Shown here piece by piece: positions 53,173 through 60,965 of a stretch of 64,000 nucleotides of DNA. This DNA is from Georgenia_B sunbinii (lineage in GTDB: Bacteria; Actinomycetota; Actinomycetes; Actinomycetales; Actinomycetaceae). The notes under the pieces are model-generated. The model made no database searches, was not told where the DNA came from, and saw only the letters and a list, made by a program, of their open reading frames with translations. Made by a program: the position numbers and the translations under genes. Position 1 is the stretch's first letter, and each line of letters starts with the position of its first letter. Location: assembly GCF_036421855.1 (NCBI RefSeq), contig NZ_JAZGOK010000003.1; one strand, written 5' to 3'.

Positions 53173-53507
53173 CGTCCCGCCCGCGCGGGTGGCGGGGGGG
53201 ACAAGGGGTGCCCCCACAGGGGGNCCGCTCGGGTGGCGCTCCCGCCGGGGCGTCCAGCCGCGGCGGGCGCGCGGTCGCGGCGGCGCGGTCTCGCGCGCGC
53301 TGGGCTTCGCTGCCGGCGGGTGAAACGGGGGTTCGGCTCAGCCCGCCCTGTTGCAGACCCCGGACGATGACCGCAACCCCCGGTCGACCGTGAGCAGGGA
53401 CGCGGAGCCGCGCGGACGCGGAGCCGCAGGGACGCGGAGCTGCGCGGACGCGGGGCGGCGCGGGCGGCGGCCCGGGGGGGATCGGGCGGGTGGGGCATGA
53501 TGGCGCG
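53173..53507. other. Intergenic stretch with an N and hairpin-forming GC runs
   Basis: The first 50 bases can fold (CCCGCC..GGCGGG, then GTGCCCCC..GGGGG) and should end pgm transcription. A single N at 53224 marks an unresolved or joined position directly after the G-run. Beyond it the sequence is non-coding, with no tRNA or gene seen, and ends in a short tandem repeat and the promoter of the next gene. Confidence 0.6.
53398..53461. repeat. Four tandem 16-bp repeats
   Basis: GGACGCGGAGCCGCGC, GGACGCGGAGCCGCAG, GGACGCGGAGCTGCGC and GGACGCGGGGCGGCGC follow one another without gaps. The unit length is not a multiple of three and it is not coding. It lies about 46 bases upstream of the MFS start. 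Confidence 0.85.
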
Positions 53508-54713
53508 GTGCTCAACCCGTACCGCGGGATCCTGGCTCGGCCCGGCGCCCTGCAGTTCTCCGCCGCCGGACTCATCGCCCGGCTGCCGATCTCCATGGTC
53601 GGCATCGGGATCGTGCTGATGGTCTCGGCGCTGTACGGCTCCTACGGCCTCGCCGGTCGGGTGTCGGCGGTCTTCGTCGTCACCCAGGCCGTCTGCTCCC
53701 CGCAGCTGGCCAAGCTCATCGACCGCGACGGCCAGGCCCGGGTGATGCGCCCGGCGCTGGCCGTCGCGTGCGTTGGGCTCGCGGCGCTCATCGTCGCGGC
53801 CGTGCTGCACGCACCGGAGTACGTGCTCTATGCGACCGCCGTCGTCGGTGGCTCGACGATCGGCTCGATGGGCGCGCTGGTCCGGGCACGGTGGGCTCGC
53901 ACGGTGTCCACCCCGGGCGAGCTGCACACCGCCTACGCCCTGGAGTCCGCGCTCGACGAGCTCACCTTCGTCGCCGGGCCGGTCATCGCGACGCTGCTCG
54001 CGACCGGGGTGAGCGCCTGGTCGGCCCTGGTGGCGCCGCTCGTCGCGGCCCTCGTCGGCGGCTACTGGCTGCTCTCCCAGACGGCCACCGAGCCCCCGCC
54101 GTCGGGCCGGCACGACGACGCGACGGCGGCCGGCGGCGTGATGAGCCCGGCGATGCTCGTGATCATGGGGATCTTCCTCGCCTGCGGCGCGGTGTTCGGC
54201 GGCGCGGACGTGTCGGTCGTCGCCTTCACCGAGGAGGCCGGGGCCAAGCAGCTCGCCGGCCTCGTGCTCGGGGCGATGGCGCTCGGCTCGCTCATCTCCG
54301 GCCTCGCCTACGGCGCGCGGCACTGGGCCAGCCCGCTGTGGCTGCGCTTCATCCTCGGCACGGCGCTGCTCACCGCGGGGACGGCGGCCTTCTTGCTCGC
54401 GCACTCCCCCGCCGTGCTCGCCGCCATCGCCTTCGTCGCCGGCTTCGCGATCGCGCCGACCCTCATCAACGGCAACGGTCTCGTCCAGTCGCTCGTGCCA
54501 CCGCGGCGGCTGACCGAGGGGTTCACCTGGCTCGGCGCGGCCGTCGGCGTGGGCGTCTCGCTCGGGGCGTCGGTCTCGGGCACCGTCATCGACGCGGTGG
54601 GTGCGCGCGGCGGTTTCGTCGTCATCGCGCTGGCCGCGGCGCTCGCGCTGGTCATCGCCGTCGCCGGCTTCCCGACGCTCCGCCGCCGGGCCGGGCGCGA
54701 GCTGACCGTCTGA
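53508..54713 (+). CDS. MFS transporter (401 aa)
   Basis: Twelve hydrophobic segments. The helix 1 region is ARPGALQFSAAGLIARLPISMVGIGIVLMVS, the loop 2-3 is QLAKLIDRDGQARVMRP, and the middle is basic/acidic around residue 205. It belongs to a family of actinobacterial MFS proteins without known substrate. The GTG at 53508 is chosen because the protein starts right before the first helix and CATGAT lies 6 bases upstream as a -10; an ATG six codons upstream is the alternative. Confidence 0.82.
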   Translation: MLNPYRGILARPGALQFSAAGLIARLPISMVGIGIVLMVSALYGSYGLAGRVSAVFVVTQAVCSPQLAKLIDRDGQARVMRPALAVACVGLAALIVAAVLHAPEYVLYATAVVGGSTIGSMGALVRARWARTVSTPGELHTAYALESALDELTFVAGPVIATLLATGVSAWSALVAPLVAALVGGYWLLSQTATEPPPSGRHDDATAAGGVMSPAMLVIMGIFLACGAVFGGADVSVVAFTEEAGAKQLAGLVLGAMALGSLISGLAYGARHWASPLWLRFILGTALLTAGTAAFLLAHSPAVLAAIAFVAGFAIAPTLINGNGLVQSLVPPRRLTEGFTWLGAAVGVGVSLGASVSGTVIDAVGARGGFVVIALAAALALVIAVAGFPTLRRRAGRELTV

Positions 54714-54792
54714 CTCCTGCCGCCCGGATGCGCCGTCATCGCCTCACCGTCAGACTTGGTCCGAGCAGTTCACTCGACGGAGCGGAGCAGTC

Positions 54793-55038
54793 ATGGGTAT
54801 CGGCGGCGGGATCTTCCTCATCGTGGTCGGCGCAATCCTGTCCTTCGGACTGGGCCCGGACACCTGGGAAGTGTTCAACATCAACACCATCGGTTACATC
54901 CTCATGGCGGTGGGCGTCATCGCGCTGATCCTCGCGTTCGTGATGCAGCGCCAGCGCCGCAACACCAGCCACACCGCGTACGTCGAGCGTCACGACATGG
55001 GCAACCCGCCTCCCGGCAGCCCGCCGCCGGCGGTCTGA
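54793..55038 (+). CDS. DUF6458 small membrane protein (81 aa)
   Basis: Two hydrophobic helices (GIFLIVVGAILSFGLG and IGYILMAVGVIALILAFVM) separated by PDTWEVFNINT match this actinobacterial family. A charged tail ends in a Pro-rich stretch. A ribosome site (GGAGCGGAG) precedes the ATG. It is a stand-alone gene ending in a strong terminator, and its function is unknown. Confidence 0.85.
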   Translation: MGIGGGIFLIVVGAILSFGLGPDTWEVFNINTIGYILMAVGVIALILAFVMQRQRRNTSHTAYVERHDMGNPPPGSPPPAV

Positions 55039-55046
55039 GACCAGTA

Positions 55047-55100
55047 CGACGACGGCCGGTGGCCCTGGAGCTCTTCCTCCGGGACCACCGGCCGTCGTCG
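55047..55100. terminator. Bidirectional terminator
   Basis: A perfect 16-bp stem (55047-55062, CGACGACGGCCGGTGG, with 55085-55100) and a 22-base loop separate the convergent DUF6458 and livF genes. Confidence 0.75.
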
Positions 55101-55114
55101 CGCCGGGTGGACGC

Positions 55115-55852
55115 TCAGGCGGTGGCCGGGCGTCCCCCGAGGTAGAGGTCGCTGAGCTTGGGGTCCGCGAGCAGCTCGCTCGCAGGACCGGTGGCGAAGA
55201 CCCGGCCGAGGTCGAGCACGCAACCGATGTCGGCCATCTGCAGCGCCCGGCGCGCGTTCTGCTCGACGAGCAGCACCGCCACCCCGTTCTGCCGCATCCG
55301 GTCGACCTCCTCGAAGATCGTCGTCGTGCGCTTGGGGTCCAGCCCCATCGACGGCTCGTCGAGCAGCACGACGTCGGGCCGGATCACCATCGCGCGGGCG
55401 AACTCGACCTGCTTCTGCTGACCGCCGGAGAGCAGCCCAGCGGTCGCCTTCCACCGCTCCGCCACGACCGGGAAGACCGACTTGACGAACTCGCACCGCT
55501 CCTCGAGGACGGACTGGTCAGGCAGCGAGTACCCGCCCAGCCGCACGTTCTCCTCGACCGTCATCTCCCGGAACACGCTGTGCCCCTGGAGCACGTGCGA
55601 CAGCCCGTTGCGGAGCAGCTGCTGCGGTCCCCGGCCGGTGACGTCGCTGCCACCCAGGACCACCCTGCCGGACCGTGGCCGCAGCATGCCGCTGGCCACC
55701 TTGAGGACGGTCGACTTGCCGGCGCCGTTGGGCCCGACGAGGCAGACCACCTCGCCGCGGCGCACCTGGATCGAGAGCCCGCGCAGCACGAGCGCGGCCT
55801 TGCCGTAGCCGGCCTCGACATCGACCAGCTCGAGAACAACGTCAGACGCCAA
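55115..55852 (-). CDS. livF: Liv-type ABC transporter ATP-binding protein, LivF-like (245 aa)
   Basis: One ABC ATPase domain with Walker A GPNGAGKST (about 40), Q-loop LQGHSVFREMTVEENV, signature LSGGQQKQVEFARAM and Walker B VVLLDEPSMGL, plus the LivF-type end LADPKLSDLYLGG. The TTG at 55852 is preferred: GGAGG lies 6 bases upstream and the length then matches the family; an ATG 57 bases further up adds only random residues. It overlaps livG by 11 bases. It energises the LivH/LivM channel. Confidence 0.9.
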   Translation of the reverse strand: MASDVVLELVDVEAGYGKAALVLRGLSIQVRRGEVVCLVGPNGAGKSTVLKVASGMLRPRSGRVVLGGSDVTGRGPQQLLRNGLSHVLQGHSVFREMTVEENVRLGGYSLPDQSVLEERCEFVKSVFPVVAERWKATAGLLSGGQQKQVEFARAMVIRPDVVLLDEPSMGLDPKRTTTIFEEVDRMRQNGVAVLLVEQNARRALQMADIGCVLDLGRVFATGPASELLADPKLSDLYLGGRPATA

Positions 55853-56597
55853 GGTATGCCTCCAGGACTCGCGGGTCGGACTGGATGACGCCCGGGGCAC
55901 CGGCGGCAATCTGCCGGCCCCGGTCGAACACCACGATGTGGTCGCACAGGCTCATGATGAGCTCCATGTTGTGCTCGACGATGAGGAAGGTCTTGCCCTC
56001 GTCGTTGAGCTCACGCACGAGCACGGCGATCCGCTCGATGAGAGCCGGGTTCACCCCGCCGGCGGGCTCGTCGAGCATGACGAACGGCGGGTCGGTCATC
56101 AGCGTCGAGGCCAGCTCGAGCAGCTTCTGCTGACCGTAGGAGATGTCACGCGCCTCGGAGCTCTCGAGGTGGTCGATACCGACCCGCTCGAGCATGGCCC
56201 GCGCCCGGTCGACGGTCGCCGGGTCGCGAGTGTTGGCCAGGTACTCCCGCAGCGAGCGCGGCTGGACCGCGACCAGCATGTTCTCCAGCACCGTCATCCG
56301 GGGAAACACCCGGCACAGCTGGAAGCTGCGGCCCAGGCCGGCGCGGGCGATCTTGTGCGGCGCCCACCGGGTGACGTCCCGGCCGTGCATGGCGATCGTG
56401 CCGGAGTCTGGCCGGATCATCCCGGTGACGCAGTTGAAGAACGTCGTCTTGCCCGAGCCGTTGGGGCCGATGAGGCCGTTGATCTTGCCCTCGTAGAAGG
56501 TGGTCGTTGCGCCGTCGACGGCGTGCACCCCGCCGAAGGACTTCTTGAGGTCGGTGGTCTGCAGCACCGCCGGCGCGTCGATGGCGTTCGCGGTCAT
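55842..56597 (-). CDS. livG: Liv-type ABC transporter ATP-binding protein, LivG-like (251 aa)
   Basis: ABC ATPase with Walker A GPNGSGKTTFFNCVTG, LivG-type ARTF-like segment GLGRSFQLCRVFPRMTVLENMLVA, a signature region ISYGQQKLLELASTL (LSGGQ replaced by ISYGQ, as common in LivG) and Walker B FVMLDEPAGGVNP. The ATG overlaps the livM stop by four bases. It pairs with the LivF subunit. Confidence 0.92.
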   Translation of the reverse strand: MTANAIDAPAVLQTTDLKKSFGGVHAVDGATTTFYEGKINGLIGPNGSGKTTFFNCVTGMIRPDSGTIAMHGRDVTRWAPHKIARAGLGRSFQLCRVFPRMTVLENMLVAVQPRSLREYLANTRDPATVDRARAMLERVGIDHLESSEARDISYGQQKLLELASTLMTDPPFVMLDEPAGGVNPALIERIAVLVRELNDEGKTFLIVEHNMELIMSLCDHIVVFDRGRQIAAGAPGVIQSDPRVLEAYLGV

Positions 56598-57733
56598 CGG
56601 GTCTCCTCGGTGGTCGGGTCGGTGGCGCCGTCGTCGGGCGTGCGGACCGCGACCGGTGACGCCTCCCGACTGTCCTGCTCCGCTCGCAGGTCCTCGGCCG
56701 ACATCTCCCGGATCGAGGTGGCCTGCGGCCGTAGCCGTGCCCGCAGCTGGGCGACGCCGGTGAGGACGCCGTCGGGCAGGAAGAGCACGACGACGGCGAG
56801 CAGCAGGCCGGTGGCGATGAGGTGGAACTGGGTGTCGCCGTAGTTCATGACGAAGTACTCCAGCGCGGTGCCGATCACCAGCGCACCGAGCAGGGGGCCG
56901 AAGAGGAACCGGATCCCGCCGAGCAGCGCCATGAGGACGACGGTCGAGCCGAGCACGATGTCGAACTGGAAGATCGGGTCGAGGTCGCCGAACCACAGGC
57001 CGTACAGGCCACCGGCCACCGCGACGAACCCGGCGGAGATGACGAATGCGACCAGCTTGAGGTTGGCGGTCGGCGCGCCGAGCGACTCGGCCTTGTCCTC
57101 GTCCTCGCGGACGCCCTTGAGCGCCGCACCGAACCGCGACCGGTCGATGACCGACCACACGACCATGGTGACGGCCAGCAGCCCGAGGAAGAGGTAGAAG
57201 AACAGCTCGTGGTGCTCGGGGCGCAGGAGGTCCGGGAACGGACGCGGCACGACCAGGCCCGACGAACCGCCGGTGACGACCTTCCAGCTCTGGAACACGA
57301 GCTGGAGGACGAGCACGAGGGCGATCGTGACGATGACGAACGAGGCCCCACGGACCCGCAGCGCGGCGAAGCCGACCGGGATCGCGATGATCATGGTGCC
57401 CACCATCGAGATGAGGATGGCGAGCGCGAAGTGGATCTCGGTGTGGATCACCAGCAGCGCGGTGCCGTACGCGCCGAGGCCGAAGAAGGCCGCGTGCCCC
57501 AGCGAGATGTACCCGGTGAAGCCGCCCATGATGTTCCACGCGGTGGCGAACACCGCGTAGTTGAGGACGACGACGCCGGCGCTGAGCATGTAGGAGTTCG
57601 GCGCGATCGACGGCCACAGCGCCAGCAGCGCGATGGCAACGACGATGCCGAGGATGGGGCGCCACCGTGAGGGGCTGCCGCCACCGACGGTCAGGCTGCG
57701 CCGGGTGGAGCGAGTGTCAGAAGCGTTGCGCAA
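56594..57733 (-). CDS. livM: Liv-type ABC transporter permease, LivM-like (379 aa)
   Basis: About ten hydrophobic helices, with the family segments GFTGYISLGHAAFFGLGAYGTALLV and GRFGAALKGVREDEDKAESLG-like (RSRFGAALKGVREDEDKAESLG) and GGIRFLFGPLLGALVIG. The C-terminus carries a 60-residue charged tail not seen in short LivM forms. The start is a TTG (57733) with GGAGG 5 bases before it, overlapping the livH end by 17 bases. It forms the channel with LivH. Confidence 0.9.
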   Translation of the reverse strand: MRNASDTRSTRRSLTVGGGSPSRWRPILGIVVAIALLALWPSIAPNSYMLSAGVVVLNYAVFATAWNIMGGFTGYISLGHAAFFGLGAYGTALLVIHTEIHFALAILISMVGTMIIAIPVGFAALRVRGASFVIVTIALVLVLQLVFQSWKVVTGGSSGLVVPRPFPDLLRPEHHELFFYLFLGLLAVTMVVWSVIDRSRFGAALKGVREDEDKAESLGAPTANLKLVAFVISAGFVAVAGGLYGLWFGDLDPIFQFDIVLGSTVVLMALLGGIRFLFGPLLGALVIGTALEYFVMNYGDTQFHLIATGLLLAVVVLFLPDGVLTGVAQLRARLRPQATSIREMSAEDLRAEQDSREASPVAVRTPDDGATDPTTEETR

Positions 57734-58604
57734 GGCGACCTCCGAAGAATCCCTGCGGCCGCACCATGAGGGTGAGGAACAGTGCGAGATAGAAGATGGT
57801 CTGCGCCCACGTGGGCGTCAGCGGGATCTCGAGCATGACCCGCAGCACGCCGAGGAGGAGGGCGGCGACGGCCGCCCCCGGCACCGAGCCGAGGCCGCCG
57901 ACGACGATGATCGCCATCAACGGGCCGATCCAGTGCCAGTGGAGGGACGGGAAGATCGTCGTCTGCAACGACAGCGCCGTGCCGCCGACGGCGGCGGTGG
58001 CCAGGCCGAGCCCGAAGCCGAAGCCGGCCACCTTGTCGGTGTCGATGCCGACGAGCTGGGCGGCGTCCTTGTGCTGGATCGTGGCCCGCAGCGCCCGCCC
58101 GAACTTCGTCTTCTTGAGGACGAGGTAGAGCGCGACGAGGCTGACCGCGGCGAGCGCGAAGGAGATGATCTGGACCACCGGGATCGCGGCACCGAAGAAG
58201 CTGATGCTCGACGCCCCGTACGGCAGCTGGATCCGTCGCTGGGTGCCGCTGAAGACCATCCCGAGCAGGCCCTCGATGATGAGCGCGATGGCGAAGGTGA
58301 TGAGCACCGACATCATCGTCATGGTCGCCGGCTTGAGCCGGGAGATGAGGTAGCGCTGGATCGCGTACCCGATGCCGAAGAACAGCGGGATGGTGATGAC
58401 CAGCGAGAGCATCGGGTCGAGCCCGGTGGTGCTGGAGAAGCGCCAGGCGATGTAGGCGGCGAGGACGATGAACGCCGCGTGGGCGAGCATCACCACCCGC
58501 ATGATCCCGAAGTAGAGCGTCAGTCCCGCTGCCAGGAGGGCGTAGAGCCCTCCCAGCAGCACGCCGAGGATGAGGCTCTGGAAGAGCAGAGTCCCAGTGA
58601 TCAC
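57717..58604 (-). CDS. livH: Liv-type ABC transporter permease, LivH-like (295 aa)
   Basis: About eight hydrophobic helices. LGGLYALLAAGLTLYFGIMRVVMLAHAAFIVLAAYIAW is the typical LivH opening, and FGRALRATIQHKDAAQLVGIDTDKV is the cytoplasmic loop that contacts the ATPase. The start is GTG at 58604, 7 bases after the binding-protein stop, so all five genes are one operon. Confidence 0.92.
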   Translation of the reverse strand: MITGTLLFQSLILGVLLGGLYALLAAGLTLYFGIMRVVMLAHAAFIVLAAYIAWRFSSTTGLDPMLSLVITIPLFFGIGYAIQRYLISRLKPATMTMMSVLITFAIALIIEGLLGMVFSGTQRRIQLPYGASSISFFGAAIPVVQIISFALAAVSLVALYLVLKKTKFGRALRATIQHKDAAQLVGIDTDKVAGFGFGLGLATAAVGGTALSLQTTIFPSLHWHWIGPLMAIIVVGGLGSVPGAAVAALLLGVLRVMLEIPLTPTWAQTIFYLALFLTLMVRPQGFFGGRLAQRF

Positions 58605-58611
58605 CCGTGGA

Positions 58612-59853
58612 TCACCACTCGGGCTTGGGGTAGACGAGCTCGGCCTCGGCGGCGTCCTCGGGCAGCACGATGGCGATCTCGCCGTCGACGTACTGCAGGA
58701 TCATGTGCGCGCCGTTGGGCCGGCCGGCCTCGTCCCACGCGAGCGGGCCGACGACGGTGTCGACGGTGGCGTCGCGGAGGTAGTCGATGAGCTCCTGCTG
58801 GCACTCGCCCTGCTCGGCGCAGCCGACCGCCTCGACGGCAGCGGCGACAACCTGGCCGGTGGTGTAGGCGTTGGCCTCGTCCTCCTGCGGCGGCTCGCCG
58901 TGCAGCGCCTCGTGCGCCGCGACGAACTCGTCGTTCGACGGCCACGGGGCGTTGTTGTCGTACCCGGTCGGGGAGAGGATGCCCTCGACGTCGCCGCCGA
59001 TGGCTTCGGGGAACTCCGGGTTGGTCGGTGCGGTGGAGAACGCCGCCATCCGGGGCTGGTAGTTCAGCTGCTGCAGCGCGAGGATCAGGTTGACCGCGTC
59101 CTGGTACTGCGTGCCGCCGACGACGAGGTCGGGGTCGGCGTCGGCGATCTGCGCCGCGATCGCGCTGAAGTCGGTCTGGTTGGGCGGGTAGACCTCGTCG
59201 ACGACCACCTCGACGCCCTCGGCGGCGAGCTTGTCGCGCAGGCCGTAGGCGGTGCCCTGGGCGAACGGGTCGTCCATCGCGGCCACGGCCATCGTCTGGG
59301 GGCGCTCGTCCTCGGGCATCGCCAGGATGTAGTCGACCAGGTGGTTGTAGTGGTCGGGCGCGATCGCCGGGGCGGCGTAGAAGATGTTCTCGAAGCCGTT
59401 CTCGAACACCTCGGCGGCCGCGGCCGCCGGCTCGACGAACAGCATCCCGTACTCCGAGGCGACCCGGGAGGCGGGCACCACGAGCCGGGTGGAGAAGGGG
59501 CCGAAAACGAGGTCGACCTCGTCCTGAGCGATGAGCGACTCGTAGTCGGAGACCACCCGGTCCGCGGAAGACGCGTCGTCGAGAATCTTCAGCACGACCT
59601 CACGCCCGAGCAGGCCACCGTTCTCGTTGACGACCGACGCCCACGTCTCGTAGCCGCGCTGGACACCCATGCCCGGCTCGGCGAAGTCACCGGTGAGTGG
59701 CAGCGAGATCCCGACGACGATGGTGTCGTCGGTGCCACCGCCGCCACCATCGCCCTCGTTGTCGCCGCCGCCGTCGCCGTCCCCGCAAGCAGCGAGCGCG
59801 AGCATGCCGACAGCCACTGCCGCCGTAACCCGAGTCAACTTCCTCGTCGACAT
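58612..59853 (-). CDS. Liv-type ABC transporter substrate-binding lipoprotein (413 aa)
   Basis: Lipobox LAAC (Cys about residue 23), a Gly/Asp-rich linker, then a Peripla_BP_6 fold: VVGISLPLTGDFAEPGMGVQRGYE, VVLKILDDASSADRVVSDYESLI, and DLVFGPFSTRLVVPASRVASEYGMLFVEP. Related proteins carry branched-chain amino acids, but also aromatics, urea, sugar acids and other ligands. The facing SDR and flavoprotein genes and LacI-type sites argue for a carbon source. GGAGGA precedes the ATG. It is the first gene of the operon. Confidence 0.9.
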   Translation of the reverse strand: MSTRKLTRVTAAVAVGMLALAACGDGDGGGDNEGDGGGGGTDDTIVVGISLPLTGDFAEPGMGVQRGYETWASVVNENGGLLGREVVLKILDDASSADRVVSDYESLIAQDEVDLVFGPFSTRLVVPASRVASEYGMLFVEPAAAAAEVFENGFENIFYAAPAIAPDHYNHLVDYILAMPEDERPQTMAVAAMDDPFAQGTAYGLRDKLAAEGVEVVVDEVYPPNQTDFSAIAAQIADADPDLVVGGTQYQDAVNLILALQQLNYQPRMAAFSTAPTNPEFPEAIGGDVEGILSPTGYDNNAPWPSNDEFVAAHEALHGEPPQEDEANAYTTGQVVAAAVEAVGCAEQGECQQELIDYLRDATVDTVVGPLAWDEAGRPNGAHMILQYVDGEIAIVLPEDAAEAELVYPKPEW

Positions 59854-59886
59854 CCGTCCTCCATCGTTGGTCTGGACGCGCTCTTC

Positions 59887-59898
59887 GAAAGCGCTTTC
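59887..59898. promoter_or_regulatory. LacI-type palindrome GAAAGCGCTTTC
   Basis: A perfect 12-bp palindrome centred on AGCGCT lies 34-45 bases before the binding-protein start, where a repressor would block its promoter. It matches the CcpA/LacI-family operator style. Confidence 0.65.
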
Positions 59899-59995
59899 CC
59901 GACGGTACGGGTCCGGCGCTTCCGGCGCAAGAAGTTTGCTCGATCGTTATCCGAACGACGTCCGACCTGCGGCCCGCCCCCTCGACCCACCGGAC

Positions 59996-60009
59996 GGAAA
60001 GCGCTTGCC
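59996..60009. promoter_or_regulatory. Second LacI-type palindrome GGAAAGCGCTTGCC
   Basis: A 14-bp palindrome with one mismatched pair, centred on AGCGCT, lies about 103 bases after the first site and 116 bases before the SDR start. The two sites could bind one tetramer looping the divergent promoters. Confidence 0.6.
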
Positions 60010-60124
60010 ACTGCGGCGGTGATGGCCCATGATGGACGGGGCCGGCACCACGCCGTCGTCCGTTCCCGGGCGGCGCGCGACGCGGCGCCGGCCCGCACAG
60101 ATACGTCGTCGATGAGGAGCGTCC

Positions 60125-60898
60125 GTGGCCAAGGTAGCGATGGTGACCGGTGGCAACCGGGGGATCGGGCTGGGCATCACCACCCGGCTGCTGGACGAGG
60201 GTTACGCGGTCGCGATCCTCGCCACCCGCGAGGAGCCCGCCGAGCTGATGGCCGAGCTCCGTGAGCGAGGCGAGGTCATCTACGTCCGCGGCTCGGTCGC
60301 CGAGATCGATGACCACCGCCGCTACGTCGAGGAGACCCTCAGCGCCTTCGGTCGCATCGACCTGCTCGTCAACAACGCCGGCGTCGCGCCCGCGGTGCGC
60401 GACGACATCATGGTCGCGACCACCGAGAGCTACGACCGCGTGATGGACATCAACCTCCGCGGCCCGTACTTCCTCACCCAGGCCGTCGCGAACGCCATGG
60501 TCACCCAGCGCGGCGCGATCAGCGAGCTGCCCGACGTCCCGGTCGGCACGATCATCAACGTCTCCTCGACCTCCGCCGTCACGGTGTCGACCAACCGGGG
60601 CGAGTACTGCCTCTCCAAGGCCGGCATGGCGATGGCGACCCAGCTGTGGGCCGCCCGGCTGGCCCCCGAGGGCATCGTCGTCTACGAGATCCGCCCCGGC
60701 ATCATCGCCACCGACATGACCGCCGGCGTCACCGAGAAGTACGACGCCTTCTTCGCCTCCGGCGCCGTCCCGATGCCGCGCTGGGGCCGTCCCTCCGACG
60801 TCGGCGGCGCCGTCGCCCAGCTCGCCGCCGGGCAGATGCCCTACTCGACCGGCAACATCATCGACGTCGACGGCGGCATGCACATCCCACGGCTCTGA
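60125..60898 (+). CDS. Short-chain dehydrogenase/reductase, 3-ketoacyl-ACP-reductase-like (257 aa)
   Basis: Classical SDR with TGGNRGIGLGITTRL (NAD(P) binding), LLVNNAGVAP, a catalytic Ser in INVSSTSAVT and the YCLSK dyad (Y-x3-K), ending with GNIIDVDGGMHIP. An insertion after NAMVTQRGAISELPDVP separates it from plain FabG. It oxidises or reduces a small hydroxy/keto compound. GTG start with GAGGAGC upstream. It precedes the flavoprotein gene by 67 bases and faces the Liv-type importer, forming one catabolic unit. Confidence 0.9.
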   Translation: MAKVAMVTGGNRGIGLGITTRLLDEGYAVAILATREEPAELMAELRERGEVIYVRGSVAEIDDHRRYVEETLSAFGRIDLLVNNAGVAPAVRDDIMVATTESYDRVMDINLRGPYFLTQAVANAMVTQRGAISELPDVPVGTIINVSSTSAVTVSTNRGEYCLSKAGMAMATQLWAARLAPEGIVVYEIRPGIIATDMTAGVTEKYDAFFASGAVPMPRWGRPSDVGGAVAQLAAGQMPYSTGNIIDVDGGMHIPRL

Positions 60899-60965
60899 GC
60901 CCTCCCCCGCAGCACCGACGCGCCGCGGTCCGGTGCACCCCCGTCCCGAGCAAGGAGCCGACCCC

